64,000 nucleotides of DNA, taken from the NCBI GenBank assembly GCA_017935185.1, contig JAGBIC010000024.1, positions 1 through 64,000 on the forward strand. Direction: 5' to 3'. Source of the DNA: Alistipes sp. (lineage in GTDB: Bacteria; Bacteroidota; Bacteroidia; Bacteroidales; Rikenellaceae). Positions 1 to 7,816 of the stretch are shown here, piece after piece; the stretch's first letter is position 1; each line of letters begins with the position of its first letter. Made by a program: the position numbers and the translations under genes. Below the pieces are notes generated by a model that did not search any database, had not been told where the DNA came from, and saw only the letters and a list, made by a program, of their open reading frames with translations.

Positions 1-302
1 ATATCCTCCACGAGAATCTGGGTGAGGTACTGACGGTGACCGTTGCACTTCTGATAACCAGTTCTACGCTTCTTCTTGAAGACCAAAACCTTATCGTCCT
101 TAAGGTGCTTCAAGATCTTACACTTAACTGAGGCGCCTTCTACTGCAGGTGCACCTACCTTAACCTGACCGTCATTGTCTACAAGCAGGACTTTGTCGAA
201 GCTCACTGACGACTCTACGTCGCCCTGAAGACGGTGAACATAGAGCTTGCAACCTTTCACAGCCTTAAACTGCTGGCCTGCGATTTCTACTATAACGTAC
301 AT
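1..302 (-). CDS. rplU: 50S ribosomal protein L21, 3' end cut by window edge
   Basis: L21 is a 23S rRNA-binding protein of the large ribosomal subunit. About 100 codons are visible, starting [15 protein letters not shown], which is the characteristic L21 N-terminus. The basic C-terminal block [16 protein letters not shown] contacts rRNA in this family. Family members are about 103-105 residues, so only a few residues are lost at the window edge. The start at 302 fits the promoter found just upstream. In most bacteria rpmA (L27) follows, and it would lie outside the window. Identification is by direct recognition of the translated sequence. Confidence 0.95.
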   Translation of the reverse strand, partial: MYVIVEIAGQQFKAVKGCKLYVHRLQGDVESSVSFDKVLLVDNDGQVKVGAPAVEGASVKCKILKHLKDDKVLVFKKKRRTGYQKCNGHRQYLTQILVED

Positions 303-342
303 TATTCTAAATGAAATTATAATTTAGCCGAAATTCGGCCTG

Positions 343-371
343 CAAATATACAAAAAATATTCTCAAAACAA
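343..371 (-). promoter_or_regulatory. Bacteroidetes-type promoter for rplU
   Basis: Read on the minus strand, TATATTTG (350 to 343) matches the TAnnTTTG -7 element. A TTG at 371-369 lies 18 bases upstream as the -33 element. Transcription would start near 336. A short perfect inverted repeat (GCCGAA/TTCGGC, 327-339) lies at that point and could form a small hairpin at the mRNA 5' end. The promoter call rests on consensus only. Confidence 0.55.
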
Positions 372-451
372 GTGCAAACCCTCTTTTTTTTCAATAATTT
401 AGCATTTGGCACATTTTTCGAAGAGCATGGAGGGCTAAACATCCTCTGAGA

Positions 452-823
452 ATGGGCAAAATAATAATATACTCGCAACAAATTCACACCGCCACACTTA
501 TCGCCGAGGTAATTGCCGACACCGCCGACGTGGAGTACTGCGACACGCCCGAGGAGCTAATCAGACACTGTATCGAGCATAAGCCCGACCTTGTGATAAT
601 CATAGCAATAGCACCCTTCTTGAACGGGTCGCACATCATAAGGCGCATACGATTCCGCGGAGGCCGCAGGCCTGCTATTTATGTTATCGCATGGCACCAA
701 TCGGAGCATATCGTACTCAGTCTGCTGGAGTGCGGGGTTGATCAATACATGACATTTCCGATATGCATGGGGCGGCTGCAAAGCAAAATCAATCAATTTT
801 TACAATCAAACGACACGCGATGA
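452..823 (+). CDS. degenerate response-regulator receiver-like protein
   Basis: The 123 residues have the alternating hydrophobic strand and helix pattern of a CheY-like receiver (IIIYS, DLVIII, AIYVIA and a C-terminal helix). The chemistry is missing, however. There is no acidic pair after the first strand. The phosphoacceptor Asp expected after DLVII near residue 51 is Ile. The conserved Lys-Pro near residue 102 is Phe-Pro. If the fold call is right, this is a pseudo-receiver that cannot be phosphorylated in the usual way. It is the first gene of a three-gene operon: its stop overlaps the next start (ATGA at 820-823). A role as a protein-protein switch for the downstream GT-like protein is inference. 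The fold assignment rests on pattern, not on a search. Confidence 0.55.
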   Translation: MGKIIIYSQQIHTATLIAEVIADTADVEYCDTPEELIRHCIEHKPDLVIIIAIAPFLNGSHIIRRIRFRGGRRPAIYVIAWHQSEHIVLSLLECGVDQYMTFPICMGRLQSKINQFLQSNDTR

Positions 824-1767
824 ATATATTTACACTATTATATATTATAATAACTTCGGCGGCGGCCCTTCTATTTTGTATCATGGCCTTCACCATGCCC
901 CATAAATCGAAACTCGAAAAAAACAGCAAATTAAAGGCACGCTACATCAAGCAATTGGTGAATATGCTGGGTGAGATTACACCTTCAGAGCAAATCACAG
1001 CCCGAGGCGTCCGGCAGCGCATGGCACTAGCAGAGGCAATATACATAGTCGTGAGCCACACCTACGGAATTGATACCGACAAATTAAAGCAGATCACGCA
1101 GATCAACCGGCTCGAGAGATTCCTCTCACGCGCGATAACATTCTCCCGCGGGATAAGGCGCTCACATCTTTTATTGCTGATGAGTTGCCTGCCCGCATCG
1201 GAGGAGGCGTCCGACAAACTCCTCCACAACATAAATTCAAGGAACAGCCTTGTGCGGACAAATGCCCTGCTGGCAACTTTGGCACTTAAGCCCTCGCACG
1301 CCATAAAGACCATAGCTTCACTGGATTTCGAGTTGCAGCACACCGACATTGCCCGCATAATAGCGCTTTTGCGACGAGGTCTGTTGCCGATTGCATATGA
1401 GCCATTGCTGGAGAGTCACAACCGCAACCTTCGCATGCTGGGAATCGCCATAGTACGCGCATTCGGCATCAATATCGCCGAGAAACAGCTCTGCCACATC
1501 ATTTACACAGAAAGCGACAATGAGATAGCCACCGAAGCACTTTATACTTTGGCAACCCTCGGCCGCACGCTATCACGCACGCGGATACGCGAGCGATTGG
1601 CAACTATGCCACCCTCGCAACGAAAAGATTTATGCCGCCATATAACTACCGAAGGTTACTCATTACAAACCATGCGCTCGCTCTTTTCTATCGAAGAGAG
1701 TTGCCACGCCGAGAAACTGATCAATTCACACAAAAGAAAATTGACAAAAATAGCCGCAACGATTTGA
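820..1767 (+). CDS. membrane-anchored HEAT-repeat-like protein
   Basis: The ATG at 820 overlaps the upstream stop, and translational coupling supports it over the upstream ATG at 763. The 315-residue product begins with one hydrophobic segment (about residues 3-26) followed by a basic stretch, so it is probably anchored with the rest in the cytoplasm. The body is helical, with repeated Leu/Ala-rich pairs such as RTNALLATLAL, LRMLGIAIVRAF and ATEALYTLATLG spaced 30-40 residues apart, resembling HEAT repeats. No catalytic motif is visible. HEAT proteins next to GT2 enzymes and receivers occur in other Bacteroidetes, where they are thought to scaffold polysaccharide synthesis. The partner relationship here is inferred from gene order. 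Confidence 0.6.
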   Translation: MNIFTLLYIIITSAAALLFCIMAFTMPHKSKLEKNSKLKARYIKQLVNMLGEITPSEQITARGVRQRMALAEAIYIVVSHTYGIDTDKLKQITQINRLERFLSRAITFSRGIRRSHLLLLMSCLPASEEASDKLLHNINSRNSLVRTNALLATLALKPSHAIKTIASLDFELQHTDIARIIALLRRGLLPIAYEPLLESHNRNLRMLGIAIVRAFGINIAEKQLCHIIYTESDNEIATEALYTLATLGRTLSRTRIRERLATMPPSQRKDLCRHITTEGYSLQTMRSLFSIEESCHAEKLINSHKRKLTKIAATI

Positions 1768-1769
1768 TT

Positions 1770-2723
1770 ATGAACGTATCGCTCACAATATTTCTACTCA
1801 CACTAAGCGCAATCTCGCTTGCCGCCGCAAGGCATACCCTCCGCATTATGCAATCGATAAGAACCAGAAAAGAGCTGTGTGACGAGGGAACAGGATGCTA
1901 CGAATCGCTGGGGTTTGTCGGCTGCTCGGTGATTTGCAGCGCGGTAGACAATCTCTACCATATCGAACAACTGCTGAATGTCGAATATGACCGCTACGAG
2001 GTAATTATCGTCTTGGACGCACAACTGCACACCGAAAAATTCGCACACATCATAGCGCACTACCGAATGATAAAGGTCAATTGCAGCCCCTCAGATGAGC
2101 TACCCACCGCGCGCATTCGCAATCTATACCGCTCCAGCTCGAGAAATTTCCGACGACTTGTTCTGATAGACTGCGAACAGAGGTCGGCATACGACGATTT
2201 TGATGCCGCCGCCTCGGTGGCCTCTTACAAATTTCTCCTGCCCATACGTTCGCACACTCTCTTGCATCGTCATGCCATCGAATCTGCAGCCATAATACTA
2301 TCGGAATCCAATTATAAGAATATCGAGCTTCTAATCTCGCATGTTGGTGAAGGGGGCTACATATTCCGCCGCCAAACCATCATCGAACATGGAGGATTCT
2401 CCTCTCACCTGATTAGGGAAATCAACAAAAAAGCAACACTCGACATCTATCTGCCGATAAGTTACACCCCTCACACTTTCCAACACATCAAACCTACTCT
2501 AAAGGTTGCAATTTTTTGCACGATTGTTACGTTATTTTTAACAACATGGATAACATGGGGAGTCGCGGCCGTTGCCGCTTTGGGCACCACCCTCATATTG
2601 ATATGCGCAGCGGGATTTTTCTCGGCCCGACTTTATGGTGAAAGAAGTTGGTCATCATATAACATATTTTGGTTTTTTCGACAAATGTGTTCGTTTTTTA
2701 GGCCAAGAAAATTCATCGTTTAA
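1770..2723 (+). CDS. GT2-like membrane protein, probably divergent glycosyltransferase
   Basis: The start at 1770 lies two bases after the HEAT gene stop. The longer reading frame from 1632 would overlap that gene by 136 bases. The 317-residue product has an N-terminal membrane segment (about 3-20), a GT-A-like region and two C-terminal membrane segments (about 245-290). VGCSVICSAVDN followed by YEVIIVLDAQ resembles the first strands of family 2 glycosyltransferases, and GEGGYIFRRQTIIEHGGF resembles their acceptor loop. The DxD position reads IDCE, and no Q/RxxRW motif is visible, so activity is uncertain. The protein is shorter than usual processive GT2 enzymes. It is either a divergent transferase or an inactive partner of one encoded elsewhere. 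Confidence 0.5.
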   Translation: MNVSLTIFLLTLSAISLAAARHTLRIMQSIRTRKELCDEGTGCYESLGFVGCSVICSAVDNLYHIEQLLNVEYDRYEVIIVLDAQLHTEKFAHIIAHYRMIKVNCSPSDELPTARIRNLYRSSSRNFRRLVLIDCEQRSAYDDFDAAASVASYKFLLPIRSHTLLHRHAIESAAIILSESNYKNIELLISHVGEGGYIFRRQTIIEHGGFSSHLIREINKKATLDIYLPISYTPHTFQHIKPTLKVAIFCTIVTLFLTTWITWGVAAVAALGTTLILICAAGFFSARLYGERSWSSYNIFWFFRQMCSFFRPRKFIV

Positions 2724-2770
2724 TAAATTATTCTTAACTTTACAAAAGAATCTTAAAACTTATATTATAA

Positions 2771-3628
2771 ATGATGGCTCAAAACCAAATAGGTGAACAA
2801 ATCCGCGAACTTCTGCTACCACAATGCTTCAATGCGGCAGTAAAAGCGGGTGCCGCCATAATGAAAATCTACCAAAACAAAGATGACTACGACATCAGCC
2901 TCAAAAGCGATAAAACGCCCATCACAATGGCTGACAGAATAGCGCACAACACCATAAAAGAGTATTTGGGTCCTACCCGCATCCCCGTACTGAGCGAAGA
3001 GGGGCGTGAGATGCTCTATGAGGAACGCCGAAATTGGGATCTGTTTCTATTGGTAGACCCATTGGATGGTACAGTTGAATTCATTAACGGCACAAACGAA
3101 TTTACGGTAAACATTGCTCTTTTGGCCGACAACGAGTGCGTTGCATCGGTGCTATACGTACCTTATTACAACAAGATGTATATGGCTCTCAAAGGTAAAG
3201 GTGCATATCTCGTACGTGACATAATACCCGACGAAGATCCGAAATACGGCCGTAAGGAGATTGAAAGTCGCGTGGAACGCCTGCCCCTAATCGAGAGCAA
3301 CCATTCGGGATTCAAGGTTGCAATTTCCCGCTCGCATCAGACCCCCGAAACACATGAGCGCATCGCTCAAATCAAGGCCCAGCACCCCGATTTGGAGGTT
3401 ATCGAGCAAGGCAGTTCCTACAAATTCTGCATGCTGGCCGAAGGTAAAATCGATTACTACATCCGCACCACCAACACCTACGAATGGGACACGGCCGCAG
3501 GAGAATTGATTTTGGCCGAGGCAGGTGGTCACACACGCTCCTATCCCGAAGGAGAGCAATTAAAATACAATAAAGAAGATTTAAAAAACCCGTGGTTTGA
3601 AGCCTGTGGTCACAACTACAAAAAGTAG
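2771..3628 (+). CDS. cysQ: 3'(2'),5'-bisphosphate nucleotidase CysQ
   Basis: CysQ removes the 3'-phosphate of phosphoadenosine phosphate left by sulfate assimilation and sulfotransfer. The 285-residue product belongs to the inositol monophosphatase superfamily. It shows the metal ligands SEE (about 75-77), DPLDGT (96-101) and WDTAAGE (about 239-245), all intact. Two adjacent ATG codons (2771, 2774) are possible starts. The gene is alone, with an intrinsic terminator downstream and an AT-rich leader upstream. Another member of the superfamily is possible, but the length and the C-terminal region fit CysQ best. Confidence 0.88.
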   Translation: MMAQNQIGEQIRELLLPQCFNAAVKAGAAIMKIYQNKDDYDISLKSDKTPITMADRIAHNTIKEYLGPTRIPVLSEEGREMLYEERRNWDLFLLVDPLDGTVEFINGTNEFTVNIALLADNECVASVLYVPYYNKMYMALKGKGAYLVRDIIPDEDPKYGRKEIESRVERLPLIESNHSGFKVAISRSHQTPETHERIAQIKAQHPDLEVIEQGSSYKFCMLAEGKIDYYIRTTNTYEWDTAAGELILAEAGGHTRSYPEGEQLKYNKEDLKNPWFEACGHNYKK

Positions 3629-3652
3629 GCAACGATATTTTTAATCGAAACG

Positions 3653-3687
3653 TAAGGCAGTCTTTGCGAAGATTGCCTTATTTTTTA
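3653..3687 (+). terminator. intrinsic terminator after cysQ
   Basis: The arms AAGGCAGTC and GATTGCCTT pair with one G-U, and a run of T follows directly at 3681-3686. The hairpin starts 26 bases after the cysQ stop. Confidence 0.75.
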
Positions 3688-3756
3688 TTCCAAAGCCAAT
3701 CAACTGACAAAAAATACTGCACTCGAAAACCCTATTTTGAATTCTTAATTTTGAAT

Positions 3757-3780
3757 TTTGAATTTCAATAAGTAACTTTG
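3757..3780 (+). promoter_or_regulatory. promoter for the M49 peptidase gene
   Basis: TAACTTTG at 3773-3780 is a full match to the TAnnTTTG -7 element, and TTTG ends at 3760 as a possible -33 element. The start codon at 3813 is about 25 bases after the predicted transcription start. The rest of the gap from cysQ (3,688-3,756) is AT-rich and shows nothing else. Confidence 0.55.
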
Positions 3781-3812
3781 GCACAAATATTCACATGTGA
3801 AACGATTTGATT

Positions 3813-5855
3813 ATGAAGACGACTCGCTCAATTTCAACACTTTTGATTATGACACTATCGTTCTGCATTTTTAATGCTTGTAGCAAAAAGGCTCCCGAAG
3901 CCGAGCCCGTATCAATAGAGAATATGCCTTGGGTTATCGACCGTTTCGACGACATCAAGGTTCTGCGCTACGAAGTCCCTGGCTTCGAGAATCTGCCTTT
4001 GGAGCAGAAAAAACTGATCTACTATCTGTCAGAGGCTGCGAAGTGCGGTCGAGATATATTGTTTGATCAAAATTTCAAATATAACCTTACCATACGTCGC
4101 GCTCTTGAGCAGGTCTACACCAAATACGATGGAGATCGCGCCAACGCCGAGTTTGTCGCCATGGAGAAATACCTCAAAAAGGTGTGGTTTGCAAACGGTA
4201 TTCACCATCACTACTCAAATGACAAATTCAAGCCCGAGTTCTCGCGTGCATGGTTCGAACAGATGGTTGCAAAATATGTCGAGCCGCAAGAGGGTGCTAT
4301 TGACAACGCTTTGCTATACGATATTATCTTCAACCCCGAGCTCTACGCCAAGCGACTCGATCAGACCGACGGTGTGGATATGGTAACCAACTCGGCATGC
4401 AACTATTACGAGGGAGTAACCATGCAGGAGGTTGAGGACTTCTATACCAAAATGCGAGACGAGGATGATCCCCGCCCTATCTCTTATGGTCTGAACTCAA
4501 AACTCACAAAGGATAAGGATGGCAATATCGTTGAACAGGTTTGGAAACTCGGCGGAATGTATTCGGCAGCCATTCAGCAGATAGTGTATTGGCTTGAAAA
4601 GGCTGCACAGGTAGCCGCCGAGCCCCAGAAGAGCATCATAAACACTCTGATAAACTACTATCGTACGGGGGATTTGCGTGAGTTTGACCGATATAATGTT
4701 TTGTGGGTTGGCGACAACACCTCGAATGTTGATTTCGTAAACGGATTTATCGAAGATTACGGTGATCCGCTCGGACGTAAAGCCTCATGGGAGAGTACAG
4801 TAAACTTCATGGACAGCCTAGCATGCCGTCGCACGCAAATTCTCTCGGCAAATGCACAATGGTTTGAGGACAACGCACCCATCGACCCCGCTTTCCGCAA
4901 AAAGGAGGTGAAGGGTGTTTCGGCTAAGGTTATTACCGTTGCAATGCTCGGCGGCGACTGTTACCCCGCAACTCCCATTGGCATAAATCTGCCTAACGCC
5001 GACTGGATTCGCAAGGAGTATGGCTCAAAGTCGGTAACAATCGACAATATCACCTATGCATACGATAAAGCGGCACAGGGCAATGGCTTTAACGAAGAGT
5101 TCATGCTGCGCGAGGAGGACCGTGCCCGAATCAAGCAATACGGCAAATTGGCAGACGACCTCCACACCGACCTGCATGAGTGTCTGGGACACGGTTCAGG
5201 TCAGCTGGCGGCAGGCGTTAAGGGTGGCGAGCTCAAGAGTTACACCTCAACTCTTGAGGAGGCTCGTGCCGACCTATTCGGACTCTATTATTTGGGTGAC
5301 CCCAAACTGATTGAGATTGGTCTAATCCCATCTCTTGACGTTGCAAAGGCACAATACGCCGACTACATTATGAACGGCATGATGACCCAATTCTCACGTA
5401 TCGAACTTGGCAAGAATGTCGAGGAGTCACACATGCGCAACCGCAAACTCATAGCCGAGTGGTGCTACGAGAAAGGTAAAAAGGATAACGTTATCGAATG
5501 GGTTAAACAGGATGGGAAATCTTATATCGTAGTGAATGATTTTGACGCTCTGCGCAAGCTCTTTGGCGAGTTGCTCCGCGAGGTTCAGCGCATAAAGTCA
5601 AAGGGTGACTACGAGGCCGGCCGCAAATTGGTGGAGGATTACGCCGTAAAGATTGACCCCGAGATTCACAAAGAGGTTTTGGAGCGCTACGGCAAACTCG
5701 GCATCGAGCCATACAGCGGCTTTGTAAATCCCGAGTATGAGTTGGTTGAAAACAATGGAGAGATTGTAGATGTCAAGCTCATCTACAAGAGCAATTACGT
5801 TGAGCAAATGCTCGGATACTCTAAAGAGTATTCTTTCCTGCCCTCGATCAATTAA
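3813..5855 (+). CDS. dipeptidyl peptidase III family (M49) lipoprotein
   Basis: M49 enzymes cleave dipeptides from the N-terminus of oligopeptides using zinc. The zinc motif HECLGH lies at about 455-460, and the third-ligand motif EEARAD lies about 27 residues later. HECLGH is the form known from the B. thetaiotaomicron enzyme; animal enzymes have HELLGH. The start is the ATG at 3813, not the in-frame TTG at 3807. It gives a lipoprotein signal (hydrophobic core, then FNAC followed by SKK), so the 680-residue enzyme is probably tethered in the envelope. Length agrees with the bacterial family. It is transcribed alone, between its own promoter and a strong terminator. The role is probably breakdown of small peptides in the periplasm or at the outer membrane. 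Confidence 0.9.
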   Translation: MKTTRSISTLLIMTLSFCIFNACSKKAPEAEPVSIENMPWVIDRFDDIKVLRYEVPGFENLPLEQKKLIYYLSEAAKCGRDILFDQNFKYNLTIRRALEQVYTKYDGDRANAEFVAMEKYLKKVWFANGIHHHYSNDKFKPEFSRAWFEQMVAKYVEPQEGAIDNALLYDIIFNPELYAKRLDQTDGVDMVTNSACNYYEGVTMQEVEDFYTKMRDEDDPRPISYGLNSKLTKDKDGNIVEQVWKLGGMYSAAIQQIVYWLEKAAQVAAEPQKSIINTLINYYRTGDLREFDRYNVLWVGDNTSNVDFVNGFIEDYGDPLGRKASWESTVNFMDSLACRRTQILSANAQWFEDNAPIDPAFRKKEVKGVSAKVITVAMLGGDCYPATPIGINLPNADWIRKEYGSKSVTIDNITYAYDKAAQGNGFNEEFMLREEDRARIKQYGKLADDLHTDLHECLGHGSGQLAAGVKGGELKSYTSTLEEARADLFGLYYLGDPKLIEIGLIPSLDVAKAQYADYIMNGMMTQFSRIELGKNVEESHMRNRKLIAEWCYEKGKKDNVIEWVKQDGKSYIVVNDFDALRKLFGELLREVQRIKSKGDYEAGRKLVEDYAVKIDPEIHKEVLERYGKLGIEPYSGFVNPEYELVENNGEIVDVKLIYKSNYVEQMLGYSKEYSFLPSIN

Positions 5856-5889
5856 CCTACGTTTAGGATAGAAATTCCCTATTCATATC

Positions 5890-5919
5890 AAAAAAGTCCT
5901 TATAAACGAGGACTTTTTT
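5890..5919 (+). terminator. intrinsic terminator after M49 peptidase gene
   Basis: AAAAAAGTCCT and AGGACTTTTTT form a perfect 11-base stem with an 8-base loop, and the second arm supplies the T run. Confidence 0.8.
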
Positions 5920-5973
5920 GATTATATATCGTTTTTATAGCAATATTGAATTTTTAATTCCGATATAATTATA

Positions 5974-5981
5974 TAACTTTG
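5974..5981 (+). promoter_or_regulatory. -7 element for the panC-panD operon
   Basis: TAACTTTG matches the Bacteroidetes -7 consensus. It overlaps the in-frame TTG at 5979, which therefore cannot be a start codon and leaves the ATG at 6006 as the panC start. No clear -33 element is seen. Confidence 0.55.
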
Positions 5982-6005
5982 CCGCAGTTTTACAGGACTA
6001 AAAAT

Positions 6006-6842
6006 ATGAAAATCTTTAGCACAGTAAGCGAACTACATGAAGCATTGGCCTCGGTAGAGCCATCAGAGATAGGTTTCGTTCCCACAATGGGCGCACTGCA
6101 TGCCGGCCACCGTTCATTGGTGGAGAAGGCCCGCAGGGAGTGTGGCACTGTAGTGGTGAGTGTTTTTGTTAACCCCACCCAATTTAACGACAAAAACGAC
6201 TTGAAGAATTATCCCCGCACACCAGAAGCCGACGCCGCAGTACTCGAGGCCGCCGGAGCCGACTTCGTATTCATGCCATCGGTGGAGGAGATATATCCCG
6301 AGACAGATACTCGTCAATTTGATTTCGGAATGATTGACAAGGTCATGGAGGGTGCAACACGCCCGGGACACTTCAATGGCGTGGCACAGGTTGTAAGTCG
6401 ATTGTTTTACATTGTAAAACCAGCCAAAGCCTATTTCGGCGAGAAGGATTTCCAGCAGATTGCGGTAATTAAGGCTATGGTAGCACAACTCAACCTGAAT
6501 GTTGAGATTGTAGAGTGCCCCATAATTCGTGACACAGACGGCCTTGCACTATCTTCACGAAATACTCTGCTCACGCCCGAGCACCGCATAGCCGCACCCC
6601 ACATCTACGAGGTTATCAGCCAATGTGCTGCAATGAGCAAGGAGCTTGCTCCAGCCGCCCTGACAAACTGGGTTGTGGAGCAGGTGGAGCTGAATCCTTT
6701 GCTGAAGGTTATATATTTTCAGGCTGTAGACGCTTTGACCATGCAGCAGGTTGAATCATGGAATCAAAACGAGCGTATTCAGGGCTGCATAGCCGTGCAG
6801 GCCGGAGAGATTAGACTCATCGACAACGTAAAAATAAAATAG
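6006..6842 (+). CDS. panC: pantothenate synthetase
   Basis: PanC joins pantoate and beta-alanine using ATP, the last step of pantothenate synthesis. The 278-residue product has the nucleotide-binding [10 protein letters not shown] block (about residues 21-30), the family segment [10 protein letters not shown], and the late motif LALSSRN. It is followed four bases later by panD, which makes the beta-alanine substrate, so the pair forms a functional unit. Length is normal for the family. Confidence 0.95.
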   Translation: MKIFSTVSELHEALASVEPSEIGFVPTMGALHAGHRSLVEKARRECGTVVVSVFVNPTQFNDKNDLKNYPRTPEADAAVLEAAGADFVFMPSVEEIYPETDTRQFDFGMIDKVMEGATRPGHFNGVAQVVSRLFYIVKPAKAYFGEKDFQQIAVIKAMVAQLNLNVEIVECPIIRDTDGLALSSRNTLLTPEHRIAAPHIYEVISQCAAMSKELAPAALTNWVVEQVELNPLLKVIYFQAVDALTMQQVESWNQNERIQGCIAVQAGEIRLIDNVKIK

Positions 6843-6846
6843 CGGT

Positions 6847-7200
6847 ATGATGATTGAGGTATTAAAATCGAAAATTCACCGTGTAAGAGTAACTCAGGCC
6901 AATCTTAATTATGTTGGCAGCATCACCATCGACGAGGATTTGATGGAGGCAGCAAACATGATTGAAGGCGAGAAGGTACAGATACTCGACATCAACAATG
7001 GCGAGCGTCTTGAGACATATATTATCAAAGGCGAGCGAGGTAGCGGATGTATCTGCCTGAACGGAGCCGCCGCACGCAAGGTCGCGGTAGACGATTTGGT
7101 AATTATCGTATCTTATGCATTGATGGACTTCGAGGAGGCCAAAGAGTTTAAACCTTGGGTGATTTTCCCCGATTCTGCCACCAATAAAATAGTAAAATAA
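6847..7200 (+). CDS. panD: aspartate 1-decarboxylase
   Basis: PanD makes beta-alanine from aspartate with a pyruvoyl cofactor. The 117-residue proenzyme has the self-cleavage site Gly24-Ser25 in NYVGSITID, which produces the pyruvoyl group on the new alpha chain. The active-site Tyr-Ile-Ile-Lys and [12 protein letters not shown] segments are present. It lies directly after panC. Two adjacent ATG codons are possible starts. Confidence 0.95.
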   Translation: MMIEVLKSKIHRVRVTQANLNYVGSITIDEDLMEAANMIEGEKVQILDINNGERLETYIIKGERGSGCICLNGAAARKVAVDDLVIIVSYALMDFEEAKEFKPWVIFPDSATNKIVK

Positions 7201-7209
7201 TATCCGCAG

Positions 7210-7710
7210 ATGGATACCCTATTGGCTATATGCGCTTTGGTGTGCGGTATTGTTGGCTTGTTAGGCGCTATCATACCCATCCTCCCCGGCACAATACTAT
7301 CTTATGTCGGTTTAATATGCGCATATTTCACCTCTACATCCACATTGAGCCAAGGGCAACTCTGGTTGTGGGGTGCTATATCTGCCATTGCAAAATTACT
7401 TGACTACATTCTTCCCGGCTATTTCAGCAAAATGTTTGGCGGCTCGCGCGCCGGAGTGGTAGGAGCTACCGTCGGAGTTATTGCCGGCATGTTTCTGCTT
7501 GGGCCATTGGGAATAATATTAGGGCCATTTGCCGGAGCTGTGATTGGAGAGATGCTCAACCAGAATCAACCCATCGAAAAGGCAATCGTGGTTGGAGCAG
7601 GGTCGCTACTCTCATTCTTTGTAGGAACAGGACTTAAGCTCATTGTGGGAGGTTTTCTGATGTACTACATATGGAATGACCTGATTGTCATGATACAACA
7701 AATCTGGTAA
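7210..7710 (+). CDS. DUF456 family integral membrane protein
   Basis: The 166-residue product is almost wholly hydrophobic, with five or so predicted membrane segments and the Gly/Pro-rich repeats GAIIPILPGTILS and GPLGIILGPFAGAVIGE that characterise DUF456. The molecular function of the family is not established. It starts 9 bases after panD and ends before a terminator, so it is the last gene of the pan operon. That may be positional rather than functional linkage. Confidence 0.82.
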   Translation: MDTLLAICALVCGIVGLLGAIIPILPGTILSYVGLICAYFTSTSTLSQGQLWLWGAISAIAKLLDYILPGYFSKMFGGSRAGVVGATVGVIAGMFLLGPLGIILGPFAGAVIGEMLNQNQPIEKAIVVGAGSLLSFFVGTGLKLIVGGFLMYYIWNDLIVMIQQIW

Positions 7711-7756
7711 TCAATACAGATATTTTATTTGTCAAAATCCGCAACATAAAGCACAG

Positions 7757-7785
7757 AAGCTCCGATATCAATTCGGGGCTTTTTT
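7757..7785 (+). terminator. intrinsic terminator after pan operon
   Basis: AAGCTCCGA and TCGGGGCTT pair with one G-U around a 7-base loop and run into TTTTT. It lies only two bases before the next gene's -7 element. Confidence 0.75.
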
Positions 7786-7786
7786 G

Positions 7787-7794
7787 TATTTTTG
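7787..7794 (+). promoter_or_regulatory. -7 element for the 7,817 lipoprotein gene
   Basis: TATTTTTG matches TAnnTTTG and is followed by GTAGAAA. The predicted transcript starts near 7,801, so the in-frame upstream TTG at 7784 is excluded and the ATG at 7817 becomes the start. Confidence 0.5.
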
Positions 7795-7816
7795 TAGAAA
7801 CCTAATATTCCATCAT

